Positions 8,254 through 17,065 of a DNA stretch of 64,000 nucleotides are shown in pieces. Both the position numbers and the translations under genes were made by a program. Under the pieces are notes generated by a model. It was not told the origin of the DNA. It saw only the letters and a program-made list of their open reading frames with translations, and searched no databases. How positions within the stretch are numbered: the stretch's first letter is position 1; each line of letters opens with the position of its first letter. This DNA is from Halobacillus sp. A5. GTDB taxonomy: Bacteria > Bacillota > Bacilli > Bacillales > Halobacillaceae. Where the stretch lies: contig NZ_JAIZEO010000001.1 of assembly GCF_024189315.1 (NCBI RefSeq), positions 930,001 to 994,000 of the forward strand, in the 5' to 3' direction.

Positions 8254-8703
8254 TTATGCTCTCTTCAATGTCTCATGATAATATTTGCTGAATTGTTTGA
8301 GTATTGTTCTTCTAGTAATAATGCCGTCAAATTCCCCATCTTGATTTGTTACACAAGTAAATGGATGATCAATAAGCTTGTGAAGGGCATCGATCATAGA
8401 CTGCTCCTTATTTAAACAAGGAACGTTTTTGTTCATAACCTGTTCTACCGTAAGATCGTTTAATTTATCTAATTCAAACTGTTCAATTCCTAATGTTTCT
8501 TCCAATATCATTGATTTGCTTACGACACCCTGAAATTTATTATCTGCGTCGAGTACGGGAATAGCCGAGTACCCTGTCTTGAGTAAAACAAGCAGCGCGT
8601 GATCTAGTGGATTATTTACTTGAACGTGCGCAACTTTTTCTGAGGAAATCATTAATTCTTCGACTATCGGAAAATTCACTTCATTACTTTGTACACTTAT
8701 CAT
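8254..8703 (-). CDS. darB: CBS-domain c-di-AMP receptor DarB (YkuL)
   Basis: 149 residues made almost only of two CBS domains (about 10-70 and 75-140). The sequence VAHVQVNNPLDHALLVLLKTGYSAIPVLD and the C-terminal TRRTILKQF closely follow B. subtilis YkuL. That protein, renamed DarB, binds cyclic di-AMP and, when free of it at low K+, stimulates the (p)ppGpp synthetase Rel and pyruvate carboxylase. Start ATG 8703 matches the YkuL N-terminus; GTG 8733 is an alternative. In this organism it links K+ status to the stringent response; note the two K+ channels at 29263-32547. Function by homology only. Confidence 0.85.
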   Translation of the reverse strand: MISVQSNEVNFPIVEELMISSEKVAHVQVNNPLDHALLVLLKTGYSAIPVLDADNKFQGVVSKSMILEETLGIEQFELDKLNDLTVEQVMNKNVPCLNKEQSMIDALHKLIDHPFTCVTNQDGEFDGIITRRTILKQFSKYYHETLKRA

Positions 8704-8987
8704 CTTTACACGAACACTCCCTTGATCTCTCACACTGAAGGAGCAAATGAAACGAGTATTAAATTACACATACCTATCCTAACACATTATTCCCTTTAAA
8801 ACGAATCTGCCTTCCTTTTTTTTCTTGTCACTATGGGATAATTCACCTTTAAATACCCTCCATTCATAGAGGAGTAAACCCACCTATTTTGAACTATTCT
8901 TTATTAACTCAATTAATAGGCTTATAATTAAAGAGAACATAATTAATCATGTGGCTACCACATGATCGGTGAGGAATGATTTTCTAA

Positions 8988-9623
8988 ATGATGACCCATA
9001 CGTTCTCTAGAAAAGAAGAACTGGCTAATGCTGTCTCTCATGGTATCGGTGTGGTATTAAGCGCAGCTATGCTTATTCTCCTAGTTGTATATGCCAGCTT
9101 ACAAGGTACCGCCTGGCACATTGTATCAGTAAGTATATACGGTGGAACAATGCTCTTATTATATGTTTCATCTACTCTTGTACACAGCTTCCCTCCCGGT
9201 AAAGCTAAAGATCTTTTTGAAATCTTTGACCATTCAGCTATCTATTTATTTATTGCTGGAACCTATACTCCAATGCTGCTTATTCCTCTGAGAGGAAGCT
9301 TAGGGTGGACGCTGTTTGCGATCGTATGGGGGATGGCTATATTAGGCGTGATTTTTAAGGTTTTCTTCGTCAAACGGTTTGTGGTCCTTTCCACTGTTTT
9401 CTACGTATTAATGGGATGGCTGATCATTCTGGCGTGGGGGCCTCTGACTGCGGAAGTTCCCGCAGCAGGTATCACTTATCTTGTAGTCGGAGGAGTATTA
9501 TATTCAATCGGATCTATCTTCTATGTATGGCGGAGTTTCACCTATCATCATATGGTGTGGCACTTATTCGTCCTTGGAGGTTCTATTTTCCACTTCTTCA
9601 CCATCTTCTTCTATATTATCTAA
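8988..9623 (+). CDS. TrhA/hemolysin III family membrane protein (PAQR superfamily)
   Basis: 211 residues with seven hydrophobic helices. Signature residues of the family are visible: NAVSHGIGVVLS in helix 1, STLVHSF...FEIFDHSAIYLFIAGTYTPM (His and Asp of the putative metal site) and MVWHLFVLGGSIFHFF near the end. Bacterial members (YqfA/TrhA, YplQ) affect membrane energetics or fatty acid homeostasis; the hemolysin name is historical. Start ATG 8988 follows GGTGAGG by about 13 bp; ATG 8991 is equally possible. Monocistronic, with a hairpin terminator about 220 bp downstream. Confidence 0.88.
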   Translation: MMTHTFSRKEELANAVSHGIGVVLSAAMLILLVVYASLQGTAWHIVSVSIYGGTMLLLYVSSTLVHSFPPGKAKDLFEIFDHSAIYLFIAGTYTPMLLIPLRGSLGWTLFAIVWGMAILGVIFKVFFVKRFVVLSTVFYVLMGWLIILAWGPLTAEVPAAGITYLVVGGVLYSIGSIFYVWRSFTYHHMVWHLFVLGGSIFHFFTIFFYII

Positions 9624-9727
9624 GAGAAGTTAATGATTAATAATCAAAGTTATTCTAAGTTTCACATTAAATTAATACCTCCGTTTGGTGAAAGCCTGAA
9701 ATCGAGGCAATGGTCTTTTTGAGTATA

Positions 9728-9805
9728 GAAGGGCTGGGAAAACAGTCCGCCTTCCTCGGGCAGCCGTCGAGCGTGCAGGAGCACCCCTGTTTTCCCTTCC
9801 TGCTT
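9728..9805. repeat. Decayed intergenic palindromic repeat
   Basis: Outer arms GAAGGGCTGGGAAAACAG (9728-9745) and CTGTTTTCCCTTCCTGCTT (9787-9805) can pair. The interior GGCAGCC...GTGCAGGAGCAC resembles module A of the repeats at 417-534 and 42412-42535. The rest of the 9624-9979 gap shows only the terminator at 9842-9868. Confidence 0.45.
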
Positions 9806-9841
9806 AAGACTGGTTATTCGAAATTTATAATTCCCTAAAAA

Positions 9842-9868
9842 AAAGAAGCTGTAACCTGCAGCTTCTTT
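9842..9868. terminator. Rho-independent terminator
   Basis: AAAGAAGCTG / CAGCTTCTTT stem with A and T tracts on the two sides; can end both the TrhA-like gene and the leftward fadH gene. Confidence 0.7.
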
Positions 9869-9979
9869 AAGATCTTAGTTTTAAATGTTTACAAGTGTAC
9901 GATTTACCAGGTAAATATCATAAACCAGCAGTTTTTTTTAAAAGAAAGAGTTGGGGACAGCGAGTATTTAACCCTATTC

Positions 9980-10756
9980 CTAAAATGGAAATTTGTTTAA
10001 CCACTGGCCTCCATCTAATGTTACAACTTCTCCATTCATATAGGATGCTTCTTTAGAGAGCATAAATCGTGCCAATCCTGCTATTTCTTCAGGAGTTCCT
10101 AAGCGCCCTAATGGAACAGATTTCAATGTTCGCTTTGCCGCCTCCTCAGATTCAAACAGTTTGTCCGCACCTCCTGTCCGTTCAATCGGTCCTGGAGCTA
10201 TCGCATTAGCCCGAATGCCATATTGACTTCCCCACTCTACTGCTAAAGTTCTCGTCATTGCAAGCACCCCTGCTTTAGCTGACGCCGAATGAATCACCCC
10301 GGCACCCGCATTCCATGCATATGTAGCAACCATATTTAAGATAGAACCTTTTATGCCTTTTTCAATCCAGTACTTGCCCACTGCCTGACTACAGTAAAAA
10401 GTCCCGTTAAGCACTATATTTATCACTGAATTCCATCCATTAGTGGACAGCTTTTCTGCTGGTGCAATAAAATTACCGGCTGCGTTGTTAACTAAATGAT
10501 CAATACGGCCGTACGTTTCTACAGTCTGCTTCACCATTCTTTCCACATCTTCCATGTTTCGAACATCCATTTCTATAAGCAGTATACGTTCTTCACGTTC
10601 TTCACCTTCTTCTGCTATCTGCTCTCTAGCCTGTTGAAGTCTCTCGACATCCCTGCCTGTAATAGCTATTTTGGCACCTTCTTCAAAAAAGCGCTTTGCC
10701 ATGTACAGTCCCATGCCACTTGAACCACCCGTTATAATAATAACTTGATCTTTCAT
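9980..10756 (-). CDS. fadH: 2,4-dienoyl-CoA reductase-type SDR (YkuF/FadH)
   Basis: A classical short-chain dehydrogenase of 258 residues. Nucleotide motif TGGSSGMG, NNAAGNF after beta-4, and a C-terminal GPIERTGG...LDGGQWLNKFPF. The usual YxxxK is replaced by a context around HSASAKAGVLAMTRTLAVEWG, as in dienoyl-CoA reductases of the DECR type, where Tyr is displaced. It matches B. subtilis YkuF/FadH (254 aa), which reduces 2,4-dienoyl-CoA during beta-oxidation of unsaturated fatty acids using NADPH. Start ATG 10756 has GGAGGG upstream. It is divergent from ykuE, its neighbour in B. subtilis too. Confidence 0.87.
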   Translation of the reverse strand: MKDQVIIITGGSSGMGLYMAKRFFEEGAKIAITGRDVERLQQAREQIAEEGEEREERILLIEMDVRNMEDVERMVKQTVETYGRIDHLVNNAAGNFIAPAEKLSTNGWNSVINIVLNGTFYCSQAVGKYWIEKGIKGSILNMVATYAWNAGAGVIHSASAKAGVLAMTRTLAVEWGSQYGIRANAIAPGPIERTGGADKLFESEEAAKRTLKSVPLGRLGTPEEIAGLARFMLSKEASYMNGEVVTLDGGQWLNKFPF

Positions 10757-10899
10757 TTCAACATCCCTCCATCTATAATACATTCCATATAAAAAACTGA
10801 ATTCCTGTTCATTTTTTAAAAATTTGAAAGAATTTTGTTATATTTCATCCTTAGTAAAAGTGGTATAATGGCGAAAGTATAGAATGGGGGACTAGTTGA

Positions 10900-11754
10900 A
10901 TGATGACTCGAAGAAGCTTTATTAAAAAAATGCTATACAGTGCTTTAGGCTTTCTCGGGCTATCTGGCGGAGGATATTATTATGCAAGATATATTGAACC
11001 TGATATGCTGACCAGACAAACTCATACTTGGGTCCACCCGAAAATTCCTGAAGCATTTAACCAAATAAAAGTTGTACAATTTTCCGATATTCACTTAGGT
11101 TTCCATTATTCGATGAACCAGTTCAGAAACCTCATACGAAAAATTAAAGAAGAAAACGCCGACTTGATTCTCTTTACCGGAGATTTAGTTGATGAGCCGC
11201 AAAGGTATAATTTCACTTCTGAAATACCTGCACTCCTTGAAGAACTCGAAGCTCCCTTAGGCAAGTATTGGATTTATGGGAACCATGACCACGGTGGCTA
11301 CGGGACTGATAAACTTGAAAGCGTCATGTCTAATGGAGGATTCAAGCTGCTGAAAAACGAGGTTACTGAAATAAATAGAGATGGAGATTCCATATTACTG
11401 GCCGGGCTGGATGATATTATGCTGGGCTCTCCCAACGTTGGAGGCACATTAAATCAATTAAACGAAGATACTTTTTCGATATTACTCGTGCATGAACCGG
11501 ATATTGCTGACCGGGTAAAAGATTACCCCGTAGATGTACAGCTTTCAGGTCATAGTCATGGCGGTCAGGTTCGAATTCCACTGCTCGGAGCTCTCATTAC
11601 CCCGCCCTATGCAGAAAAATATGTGGACGGCAAACACTTGATTAGTGATCAACTCACTCTTTATATCAGCCGGGGTGTCGGAACAACACGTATGCCGTAC
11701 CGCTTTCTATGTAAGCCGGAGTATTCCGTCTATACTCTGGATTCAGAAAGTTAA
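10900..11754 (+). CDS. ykuE: Tat-secreted metallophosphoesterase YkuE
   Basis: 284 residues. The N-terminus MMTRRSFIKKMLYSALGFLG is a twin-arginine signal (RRSFIKK), so the protein crosses the membrane folded. Metallophosphoesterase motifs in order: FSDIHLG, TGDLVDE, YGNHDHGG, HEPD and SGHSHGGQ, giving a two-metal centre. B. subtilis YkuE is a Tat (TatAyCy) substrate of the cell wall. A RBS-like GGGGGA lies 8 bp before the first ATG; ATG 10903 is an alternative. Physiological substrate unknown. Confidence 0.92.
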   Translation: MMTRRSFIKKMLYSALGFLGLSGGGYYYARYIEPDMLTRQTHTWVHPKIPEAFNQIKVVQFSDIHLGFHYSMNQFRNLIRKIKEENADLILFTGDLVDEPQRYNFTSEIPALLEELEAPLGKYWIYGNHDHGGYGTDKLESVMSNGGFKLLKNEVTEINRDGDSILLAGLDDIMLGSPNVGGTLNQLNEDTFSILLVHEPDIADRVKDYPVDVQLSGHSHGGQVRIPLLGALITPPYAEKYVDGKHLISDQLTLYISRGVGTTRMPYRFLCKPEYSVYTLDSES

Positions 11755-11788
11755 TCTGTGTACTATTTTTATCTAAGGATGGGAATTT

Positions 11789-12355
11789 ATGAAACATTTG
11801 CTATGGATGATACTGGTAATAATAATGCTAACCTCGTGCGGCTCCCCTATAGATGAAACGATGTCAAGGGATGTAGAGAGCTTTGAGGGGACCAACCAGC
11901 ACGGAGAGGAAATATCATTCCCCAAACAATATGAGGGAGAATATTGGGTAGCCAACCTCATATTCACCCGATGTGACACTGTGTGCCCTCCGATGACTAG
12001 TAATATGTCAAGACTTCAGCAGCAATTGAGTGAAAGCAATATAGATGCTCCACTAGTCTCATTTTCAGTGGATCCTGAATATGATACAGAAAAGAAGCTA
12101 GAAGAATTTGCTGCTCAATATAATGCTGACTTAGATACCTGGGATTTCATGACAGGCTATAGCTTTCAAGACATTAAGGAGCTATCAATTAAATCTTTTC
12201 AATCTCCCTTAAAACAACTTGATAATTCAGATCAAATGACCCATGGGACTAACTTTTTCCTCATTAATCCGGACGGAAAAGTTATAAAAAGTTACGACGG
12301 CACGAAAGCCGATAATATGAATGACATTTTGGAAGATTTAAAGAAAGTTCAGTAA
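11789..12355 (+). CDS. Sco1/SenC family lipoprotein (YpmQ/BsSco type)
   Basis: 188 residues. Lipoprotein signal peptide with lipobox LTSC (Cys17), then a thioredoxin-fold Sco domain. The copper motif CDTVCPP (CxxxC) follows FTRC, and the third ligand His is in MTHGTNFFLINPDG. Such proteins deliver copper to the CuA site of cytochrome c oxidase on the outer membrane face. RBS is AAGGATGGGAA at 11774-11784. It is close behind ykuE and may share its transcript. Typical length is 190-200, so it is full length. Confidence 0.9.
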   Translation: MKHLLWMILVIIMLTSCGSPIDETMSRDVESFEGTNQHGEEISFPKQYEGEYWVANLIFTRCDTVCPPMTSNMSRLQQQLSESNIDAPLVSFSVDPEYDTEKKLEEFAAQYNADLDTWDFMTGYSFQDIKELSIKSFQSPLKQLDNSDQMTHGTNFFLINPDGKVIKSYDGTKADNMNDILEDLKKVQ

Positions 12356-12417
12356 TTTTTTGCAATAATTTACATCTTTAGATACTATGAAAGATAACTG
12401 AAGAAAGGAGGGCATAT

Positions 12418-12882
12418 ATGCAATCAGATCTTTCCAATCAAGAATTAGCGGAATCCCTATTCATTATTAACCGCCACGCAAAAACAGCTCCACAGCCAAA
12501 GCATTTATATGAAATAAAGAAGCAGGCCATCGCTAAACTGCTTAAGGAAAATAAAGCTAGAAAAGTAGGCCTTCATTTTTCTGAGCATCCCAAATACAGT
12601 AAACAACATTCCACCCTTCTTATTGAAGTGGGAGGCTATTACTTTCACATCCCTGCAGAGAAGAAAGATTTTGATCAGCTTAGACATCTGGGTTCTGTAG
12701 ATCAGTCGTACCGTAACCCTAAACCTAAGCTGTCGTTATCCAAAGCAAAACGTATTTTGTATGATTACTTAGGATGGAAACCCGATCAAGCGAAACCTGC
12801 ATCAACTTCCTATCAATCCCCCCCATCTTTTCTTGGCAGACAGAATATTACCCCCTGGAACCAGCGTCATAAGCGTAAGTAG
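12418..12882 (+). CDS. ykyB: YkyB-family protein of unknown function
   Basis: 154 residues, basic, no signal peptide or membrane segment. Features: LFIINRHAKTAPQPKHLYEIKK near the start, KVGLHFSEHPKYSKQHSTLL, and YDYLGWKPD before a Pro-rich tail. The length and sequence fit B. subtilis YkyB (154 aa), which also sits between cheV and ykuE. Function is not known. AGGAGGG 6 bp upstream fixes the start. Confidence 0.83.
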   Translation: MQSDLSNQELAESLFIINRHAKTAPQPKHLYEIKKQAIAKLLKENKARKVGLHFSEHPKYSKQHSTLLIEVGGYYFHIPAEKKDFDQLRHLGSVDQSYRNPKPKLSLSKAKRILYDYLGWKPDQAKPASTSYQSPPSFLGRQNITPWNQRHKRK

Positions 12883-12910
12883 GCAGTCCGTTTATCCGGA
12901 CTGCTTTTCT
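12883..12910 (+). terminator. Terminator after ykyB
   Basis: GCAGTCCG / CGGACTGC stem (12883-12904), then TTTTCT. Confidence 0.85.
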
Positions 12911-13092
12911 AATTGTTGAGAAACCATCGTTTTCTATTTTATGAAGTAAGGATCTCCCTTTCTATGCCATGGAGGAAGCAGCGTTACCATACAACTTCTT
13001 CGACAGCTGGCAGACCCGTTCATAAAGACTGTTCTTAAATATGTTTCATTCGATATAGAAACAGGTAAGTAAGTTTATAGGAGGGTGATAAG

Positions 13093-13299
13093 ATGACAAT
13101 GAACGCAATGGACGATTTCCTTTTTCATTTGAAACGATACATGGAGTATACTACTGAAATGAGATCTTCCTATGAGCACTTAACCGAAGCCGAAAAGAAA
13201 ATGATCCTCGAGGCTCACCCGGACGGAAACAGCCCTGAATTAATCTCAAAGCAAGTATATCAGTGGCATGATACGTTATTTAAACGAATGGAAAAATAA
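13093..13299 (+). CDS. Small protein of unknown function (68 aa)
   Basis: MTMNAMDDFLFHLKRYMEYT followed by an amphipathic, charged helix-rich sequence with LTEAEKKMILEAHPDG; ends KRMEK. Predicted soluble. A strong TAGGAGG lies 8 bp before ATG 13093, and a perfect terminator follows, so this is a real monocistronic gene. I do not recognise the family. The start could also be the second or third Met (13099, 13108). Placed beside cheV and ykyB. Confidence 0.7.
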   Translation: MTMNAMDDFLFHLKRYMEYTTEMRSSYEHLTEAEKKMILEAHPDGNSPELISKQVYQWHDTLFKRMEK

Positions 13300-13300
13300 A

Positions 13301-13340
13301 AATAAGGGAAAATCCGGTCTATACCGGATTTTCCCTTATT
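13301..13340. terminator. Bidirectional terminator (also overlaps cheV stop)
   Basis: AATAAGGGAAAATCCGGT / ACCGGATTTTCCCTTATT, an 18-bp perfect stem with a 4-base loop. The cheV stop codon (13336-13338) is inside the right arm. Confidence 0.9.
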
Positions 13341-14241
13341 TTATATAATGATCAATGGTTTGAATTAGATTGACGATTTCAGGTTTAGAAATTTGTGCAT
13401 CCGCTCCTACTTTTTCTCCCTTATGCTTTAAGTCCTCTGTAATAAGAGAAGAAAAAATCACCACAGGAAGATTCTTTAACTGATCATGCTCCTTTATGAG
13501 CTTCGTAAAATGATGACCGTCCATACGCGGCATTTCAATATCAGTAATGATAAGCTGGTATTCTTCAAGAGCCTCTTTACCCTGTTCAATCAAACTAACT
13601 AAGTGTTCATAGGCTTCTTTCCCATCTTCAAAGGCCGTCGTATTGACGTAACCCGCTTCTTCCAATGTTTCTCTAAGCAGACCTCTCAGCAATGCCGAAT
13701 CTTCAGAAATAAGGATGTGCTTGTTTGACCGTTCTCTTTCCCCCAGAACTTTAATTTGCTCTGTGTGTACACTCGTTTCAGGATTAATATCAGCTACTAC
13801 TTTTTCAAAATCTAATAATAGCAGCATTTCATCATCCTTCTTAACTACGCCAGTGATTTGAGTTTCTAAACCTTGATACATTTTCCCTGGCTTTTCAATA
13901 GACTCCCAGGATATTCGATGAATCTGAGTCACTGTATGTACATGGAATACAATCTTCGTCTGGTTAAATTCTGCCAATATAAATTTATCCTGATTTGGAT
14001 TGGATGATGGCTCAAAACCCAGGGCATGTGCGACATCTACAACCGGCACCACACTGCCGCGGATATCTATGATTCCCTCTACTGATGGATGGGAATGAGG
14101 GATTTTAGTTACGGGGGAAGGGTTAAGAATCTCTTTAACTTTAATCACGTTAATCCCAAACCGGTTCTCCCCCACACTAAACTCTACAATCTCCAGCTCG
14201 TTTGTGCCGCTTTCTAACAGGATTCCTTGATCATTCATCAT
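13336..14241 (-). CDS. cheV: Chemotaxis coupling protein CheV
   Basis: 301 residues: a CheW-like domain (about 10-155; EIVEFSVGENRFGINVIKVKEI) fused to a response-regulator receiver domain (about 170-300). Receiver residues seen: acidic pocket before LISEDSALLRG, phospho-acceptor Asp in LIITDIEMPRMDG, Ser in VIFSS and Lys in ISKPE. CheV couples receptors to CheA, and its phosphorylation takes part in adaptation in B. subtilis. Start chosen at ATG 14241 (MMNDQGILLESGTNELEIVEF), with GAGGAAG 10 bp upstream and the same N-terminus as B. subtilis CheV; the frame continues upstream without a matching site. A chemoreceptor gene is at 53842. Confidence 0.95.
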   Translation of the reverse strand: MMNDQGILLESGTNELEIVEFSVGENRFGINVIKVKEILNPSPVTKIPHSHPSVEGIIDIRGSVVPVVDVAHALGFEPSSNPNQDKFILAEFNQTKIVFHVHTVTQIHRISWESIEKPGKMYQGLETQITGVVKKDDEMLLLLDFEKVVADINPETSVHTEQIKVLGERERSNKHILISEDSALLRGLLRETLEEAGYVNTTAFEDGKEAYEHLVSLIEQGKEALEEYQLIITDIEMPRMDGHHFTKLIKEHDQLKNLPVVIFSSLITEDLKHKGEKVGADAQISKPEIVNLIQTIDHYIK

Positions 14242-14394
14242 ATGTATATTTCTTCCTCTCTTTATCACTTCTCCCATTGACAATATCATAAATTCCATGT
14301 TCGTAGTACCTAAGAACGACAAATCAACAAATAAATAGGCCATAATTCACAGATAATAATGCCAATAAAGACGATCTGAAACCTTCAGACCGCC

Positions 14395-14595
14395 TTAGTC
14401 ATTTCGAATAATCAAATATACAATTAAACCTGCAACGGGAAAAAACAGCGTGCCGATAAGCACTACTAAAGTAAAAGTCTGGCTGTTTCCTTTTCGTTTG
14501 GAATCTCGATAAGCCCACACGCTCGTCACCACATTGAAGATAAAAAGGGCTAAACCAAATAAAATAAACAGCATGAAAAAGATACCAAAATCCAA
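14395..14595 (-). CDS. Two-TM membrane protein, PLDc_N-like
   Basis: 66 residues with two hydrophobic helices (about 5-27 and 42-62) separated by the basic loop AYRDSKRKGNSQ and ending FFPVAGLIVYLIIRND. This pattern resembles the phospholipase D nuclease N-terminal (PLDc_N) two-helix module without its enzyme domain. TTG 14595 is preferred as start because GAGGAGG lies 8 bp upstream; the in-frame GTG 14604 overlaps that site. The overlapping frame 14399-14644 is a shadow. Function unknown. Confidence 0.65.
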   Translation of the reverse strand: MDFGIFFMLFILFGLALFIFNVVTSVWAYRDSKRKGNSQTFTLVVLIGTLFFPVAGLIVYLIIRND

Positions 14596-14646
14596 TATAT
14601 ACACCTCCTCTAAAGGATACGAGGAGATATTTTAAAAGTTTCACGT

Positions 14647-15036
14647 TTACGCTGCTTTTTTCGATTTTCTTTTTAAAAGTTTTGCTACTTTACTTACACT
14701 TCTAATTAGTACTAACACCAGACCATATGTGCTGATCGCTAATAAGCTGATCGACCAGAAATACTCCGGCAGGCTTACAGCAGGACTTCGATATGCAGAA
14801 CGATCGATAACTTGTAAAATAAGAAAGGAAATAAGTATACAATTTACATAGCTGAGCAGCGTAAGCCAATTTTTAACGGTTATCCACTCAATTAAAGCCT
14901 TAACCATCCACATCATTCCAGCAATAAGTATAAAAACCATCCCAAATAATAAGTGCCATGCCTCTAAACCAAAAATTTGCAGCAAGTCTTCATTAAACCA
15001 GCCGTAGACTCCATCTATTACTGAGAAATCGAACAT
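14647..15036 (-). CDS. Membrane protein of unknown function (4 TM)
   Basis: 129 residues with four hydrophobic helices (about 20-42, 52-72, 90-108 via SLPEYFWSISLLAISTYGLV) and a very basic tail VAKLLKRKSKKAA. Start at ATG 15036 because AAGGGAG lies 9 bp upstream. It ends 50 bp before the small two-TM gene and probably forms an operon with it. No family recognised. Confidence 0.6.
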   Translation of the reverse strand: MFDFSVIDGVYGWFNEDLLQIFGLEAWHLLFGMVFILIAGMMWMVKALIEWITVKNWLTLLSYVNCILISFLILQVIDRSAYRSPAVSLPEYFWSISLLAISTYGLVLVLIRSVSKVAKLLKRKSKKAA

Positions 15037-15163
15037 AGCTACCGCTCCCTTACATACGCTTTTCAACATTTTAGACGGGCTGGCAGCATTTTATACTAAT
15101 TCATTTACACACAGCACTATGGGATGAACTCAAAATTAGCAGCGTGCATGGCATTATGAAATA

Positions 15164-15865
15164 TTAAAGATTCACATCTAAACCTTTTGATTTTATCCAT
15201 TTCAACCCCTCGCGCCTGCTTAATGGACGAAGTGGATGTTTACGGATAAATGCAGCAGCAGAAGCAGGATTCGTTTTGCTGTATTCTCTTAAAGCCCAGC
15301 CAATTGCTTTCTCTATAAAGAATTCTTTTTCGTGACGAAGCGTAAGAATAGTATCATACAAAAGCCCTTCGTCTGTTTCCTCTTTCATTTTCAACTGAAA
15401 AAGCAAGCTGGCTCTTCTTACCCATAAGTCATAAGACTGTGCCCATTTTTTTGTGATCGTCGGCAGCTGATCACTATGTACTTGAAAGTATCTTCCGCAT
15501 AAATTGGAGCTTATCATGTCCACGGTGTCCCACCAGGAATGGGTCGTAATAAGATTCTTATACAAACCGATCGAGGAAAGAGGAATTGGTTCTTTATAAT
15601 GACTTAAAATAGTCAGAGCAGCGTAGTGGCATTCCCTTTCCTTTTCACTATAAAGTAATTCCACGATTTGAAGCGTTTCTATATAACTAAGCTGGTTGAA
15701 TTTCTTCAGCACACACTGGAGGAGCCTTTTACGTTCGGGTGTCTTTATTCCATAAAAAGAAAATTGGTTCTTCATGTATTTCTCCATGGGCTGACGCTGC
15801 ACTTCACTTCGATTCTCTTGAAGGGCTGTAACAATTTCCTTATATAATTTGTCTGCTGTTTCCAT
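15164..15865 (-). CDS. alkD: DNA alkylation repair glycosylase, AlkD family
   Basis: 233 residues built of helical HEAT-like repeats. The residues known from Bacillus cereus AlkD are present: the SWWDTVD motif (Trp and the catalytic Asp) and the later Trp in IGWALREYSKTNP, plus the basic ends PLSRREGLKWIKS and YMKNQFSFYGIKTPERK. AlkD removes positively charged N3/N7-alkyl purines without flipping the base. Start ATG 15865 (METADKLYKEIV) is set by GGTGGG upstream; the frame extends into the preceding patatin-like gene but lacks a site there. The two genes are about 16 bp apart and likely co-transcribed. Confidence 0.88.
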   Translation of the reverse strand: METADKLYKEIVTALQENRSEVQRQPMEKYMKNQFSFYGIKTPERKRLLQCVLKKFNQLSYIETLQIVELLYSEKERECHYAALTILSHYKEPIPLSSIGLYKNLITTHSWWDTVDMISSNLCGRYFQVHSDQLPTITKKWAQSYDLWVRRASLLFQLKMKEETDEGLLYDTILTLRHEKEFFIEKAIGWALREYSKTNPASAAAFIRKHPLRPLSRREGLKWIKSKGLDVNL

Positions 15866-15881
15866 TGCTTCTTTTCCCACC

Positions 15882-16730
15882 CTACTTAATAAATGTGCGT
15901 AATTCTGATGATTTCTTTTTGGCATCTTTATAACCTTCCACGTACAACTGATGAAGTTTATCCCGGTTTCTTTCTACACGGTTAACCTTAAGCGGATTCG
16001 TAGGTCTGATAATGAGTGCTTGCTGGTTCCTTTCAAGTTTATGGATGGCTTCTAAAATTTGATTATAATGAAAATGACGGGACTCTAGAGTTCGCACGAA
16101 ATGAGGATAGCTTTTGAACTTTCGTCTAAAGTACCAGTTCCCTTTCACTTTAGGTTTTATATAACCGTCATTTCTTGTTAGTACAATGACGTGCTTAAGA
16201 TTTCCATCCTTAATGGATTGAGAAATAGGAATAGGATCGGAAATACCGCCGTCCATTAACTCTTCACCTAAATAAGATATGCTGGGTGCAATTAACGGCA
16301 GAGAACTTGACGCCCTCATAATTTTAAGCAGGCTTTCCCGATCGGGAAAGTCTTCAAAGTAGACGGGTGCTCCAGTATTCATATTGGTGGCACCGACCAC
16401 AAATCTGCAGGTTCTGTTCATAAATGAGTCATAATCAAAAGGTACTAATTGATTAGGAAGGGTATCAAAGATAAAATCCATTCCAAATAATTGTCTATGA
16501 CTAATTAAACGTTTAAAAGATATGTACTCTGGGTGATCGCCGTATTCCACCATCACTCTATAGTTTCTGCCTCTTTGCTTCGCAACGTAAGAACTTCCAC
16601 TGCATGCTCCTGCAGAAGTTCCGGCCACATAGTTAAAATGCAGCCCTTCATCGAGGAAACAATCAAGGACTCCTGCCGTATAGGTTCCTCTCATGCCTCC
16701 ACCTTCTAAAACAAGTCCTACCTGATTCAC
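15882..16730 (-). CDS. Patatin-like phospholipase (YjjU type)
   Basis: 282 residues. Patatin motifs: GLVLEGGGMRG (oxyanion loop), VAGTSAGAC (nucleophile Ser in GxSxG) and MDGGISDPIP (catalytic Asp in DGG). The C-terminal about 80 residues (VLTRNDGYIKPKVK...RPTNPLKVNRVERN) match the extension of YjjU/RssA-like bacterial patatins. No signal peptide: cytosolic lipid hydrolase. Start GTG 16730 has AAAGGGTG upstream; GTG 16739 is an alternative. Substrate unknown. Confidence 0.88.
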   Translation of the reverse strand: MNQVGLVLEGGGMRGTYTAGVLDCFLDEGLHFNYVAGTSAGACSGSSYVAKQRGRNYRVMVEYGDHPEYISFKRLISHRQLFGMDFIFDTLPNQLVPFDYDSFMNRTCRFVVGATNMNTGAPVYFEDFPDRESLLKIMRASSSLPLIAPSISYLGEELMDGGISDPIPISQSIKDGNLKHVIVLTRNDGYIKPKVKGNWYFRRKFKSYPHFVRTLESRHFHYNQILEAIHKLERNQQALIIRPTNPLKVNRVERNRDKLHQLYVEGYKDAKKKSSELRTFIK

Positions 16731-16769
16731 ACCTATCACCCTTTCCCCATTAGTTTACCATGAACAACG

Positions 16770-16799
16770 AAAAGGCAGCCGCGAATGCGGCTGCCTTTT
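16770..16799. terminator. Strong terminator hairpin
   Basis: AAAAGGCAGCCGC / GCGGCTGCCTTTT stem with a short loop, flanked by A and T tracts. It ends the leftward FbpB-like gene at 16814. Confidence 0.8.
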
Positions 16800-16813
16800 C
16801 AAATATGATATGA

Positions 16814-16960
16814 TCAGTTTATCATTTTGTTTTTATCATTGTGGTTCACTCTTTTTTCATCTAAATGGTCATCGATTTTATCCAGCGCCTGTTGATCATT
16901 TAAAAGTTCTTGTTTATTCTGATCGACGAGCTCTTCAAATGAGATTCGATTCGGTCTCAT
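16814..16960 (-). CDS. Small FbpB-family protein (48 aa)
   Basis: A short gene: MRPNRISFEELVDQNKQELL, then NDQQALDKIDDHLDEKRVNHN. The core SFEELVxxNKQELLxDxxALxKIxxxLDEK is the pattern of the FbpB (Fur-regulated basic protein) family. GGAAAGGAG lies 7 bp before ATG 16960, and a strong terminator follows. B. subtilis FbpB acts in the iron-sparing response with the FsrA sRNA. I see no clear Fur box here, and this member is not especially basic, so regulation by iron is unproven. Confidence 0.7.
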   Translation of the reverse strand: MRPNRISFEELVDQNKQELLNDQQALDKIDDHLDEKRVNHNDKNKMIN

Positions 16961-17065
16961 GATCAAACTCCTTTCCTTCTGCTTCTATCTCATTGTATCA
17001 GATTAAATAAGTGATAAATCAAAATTGTTTGAACATTTTGTTAACAATTATGGAGGTATTGTAAA

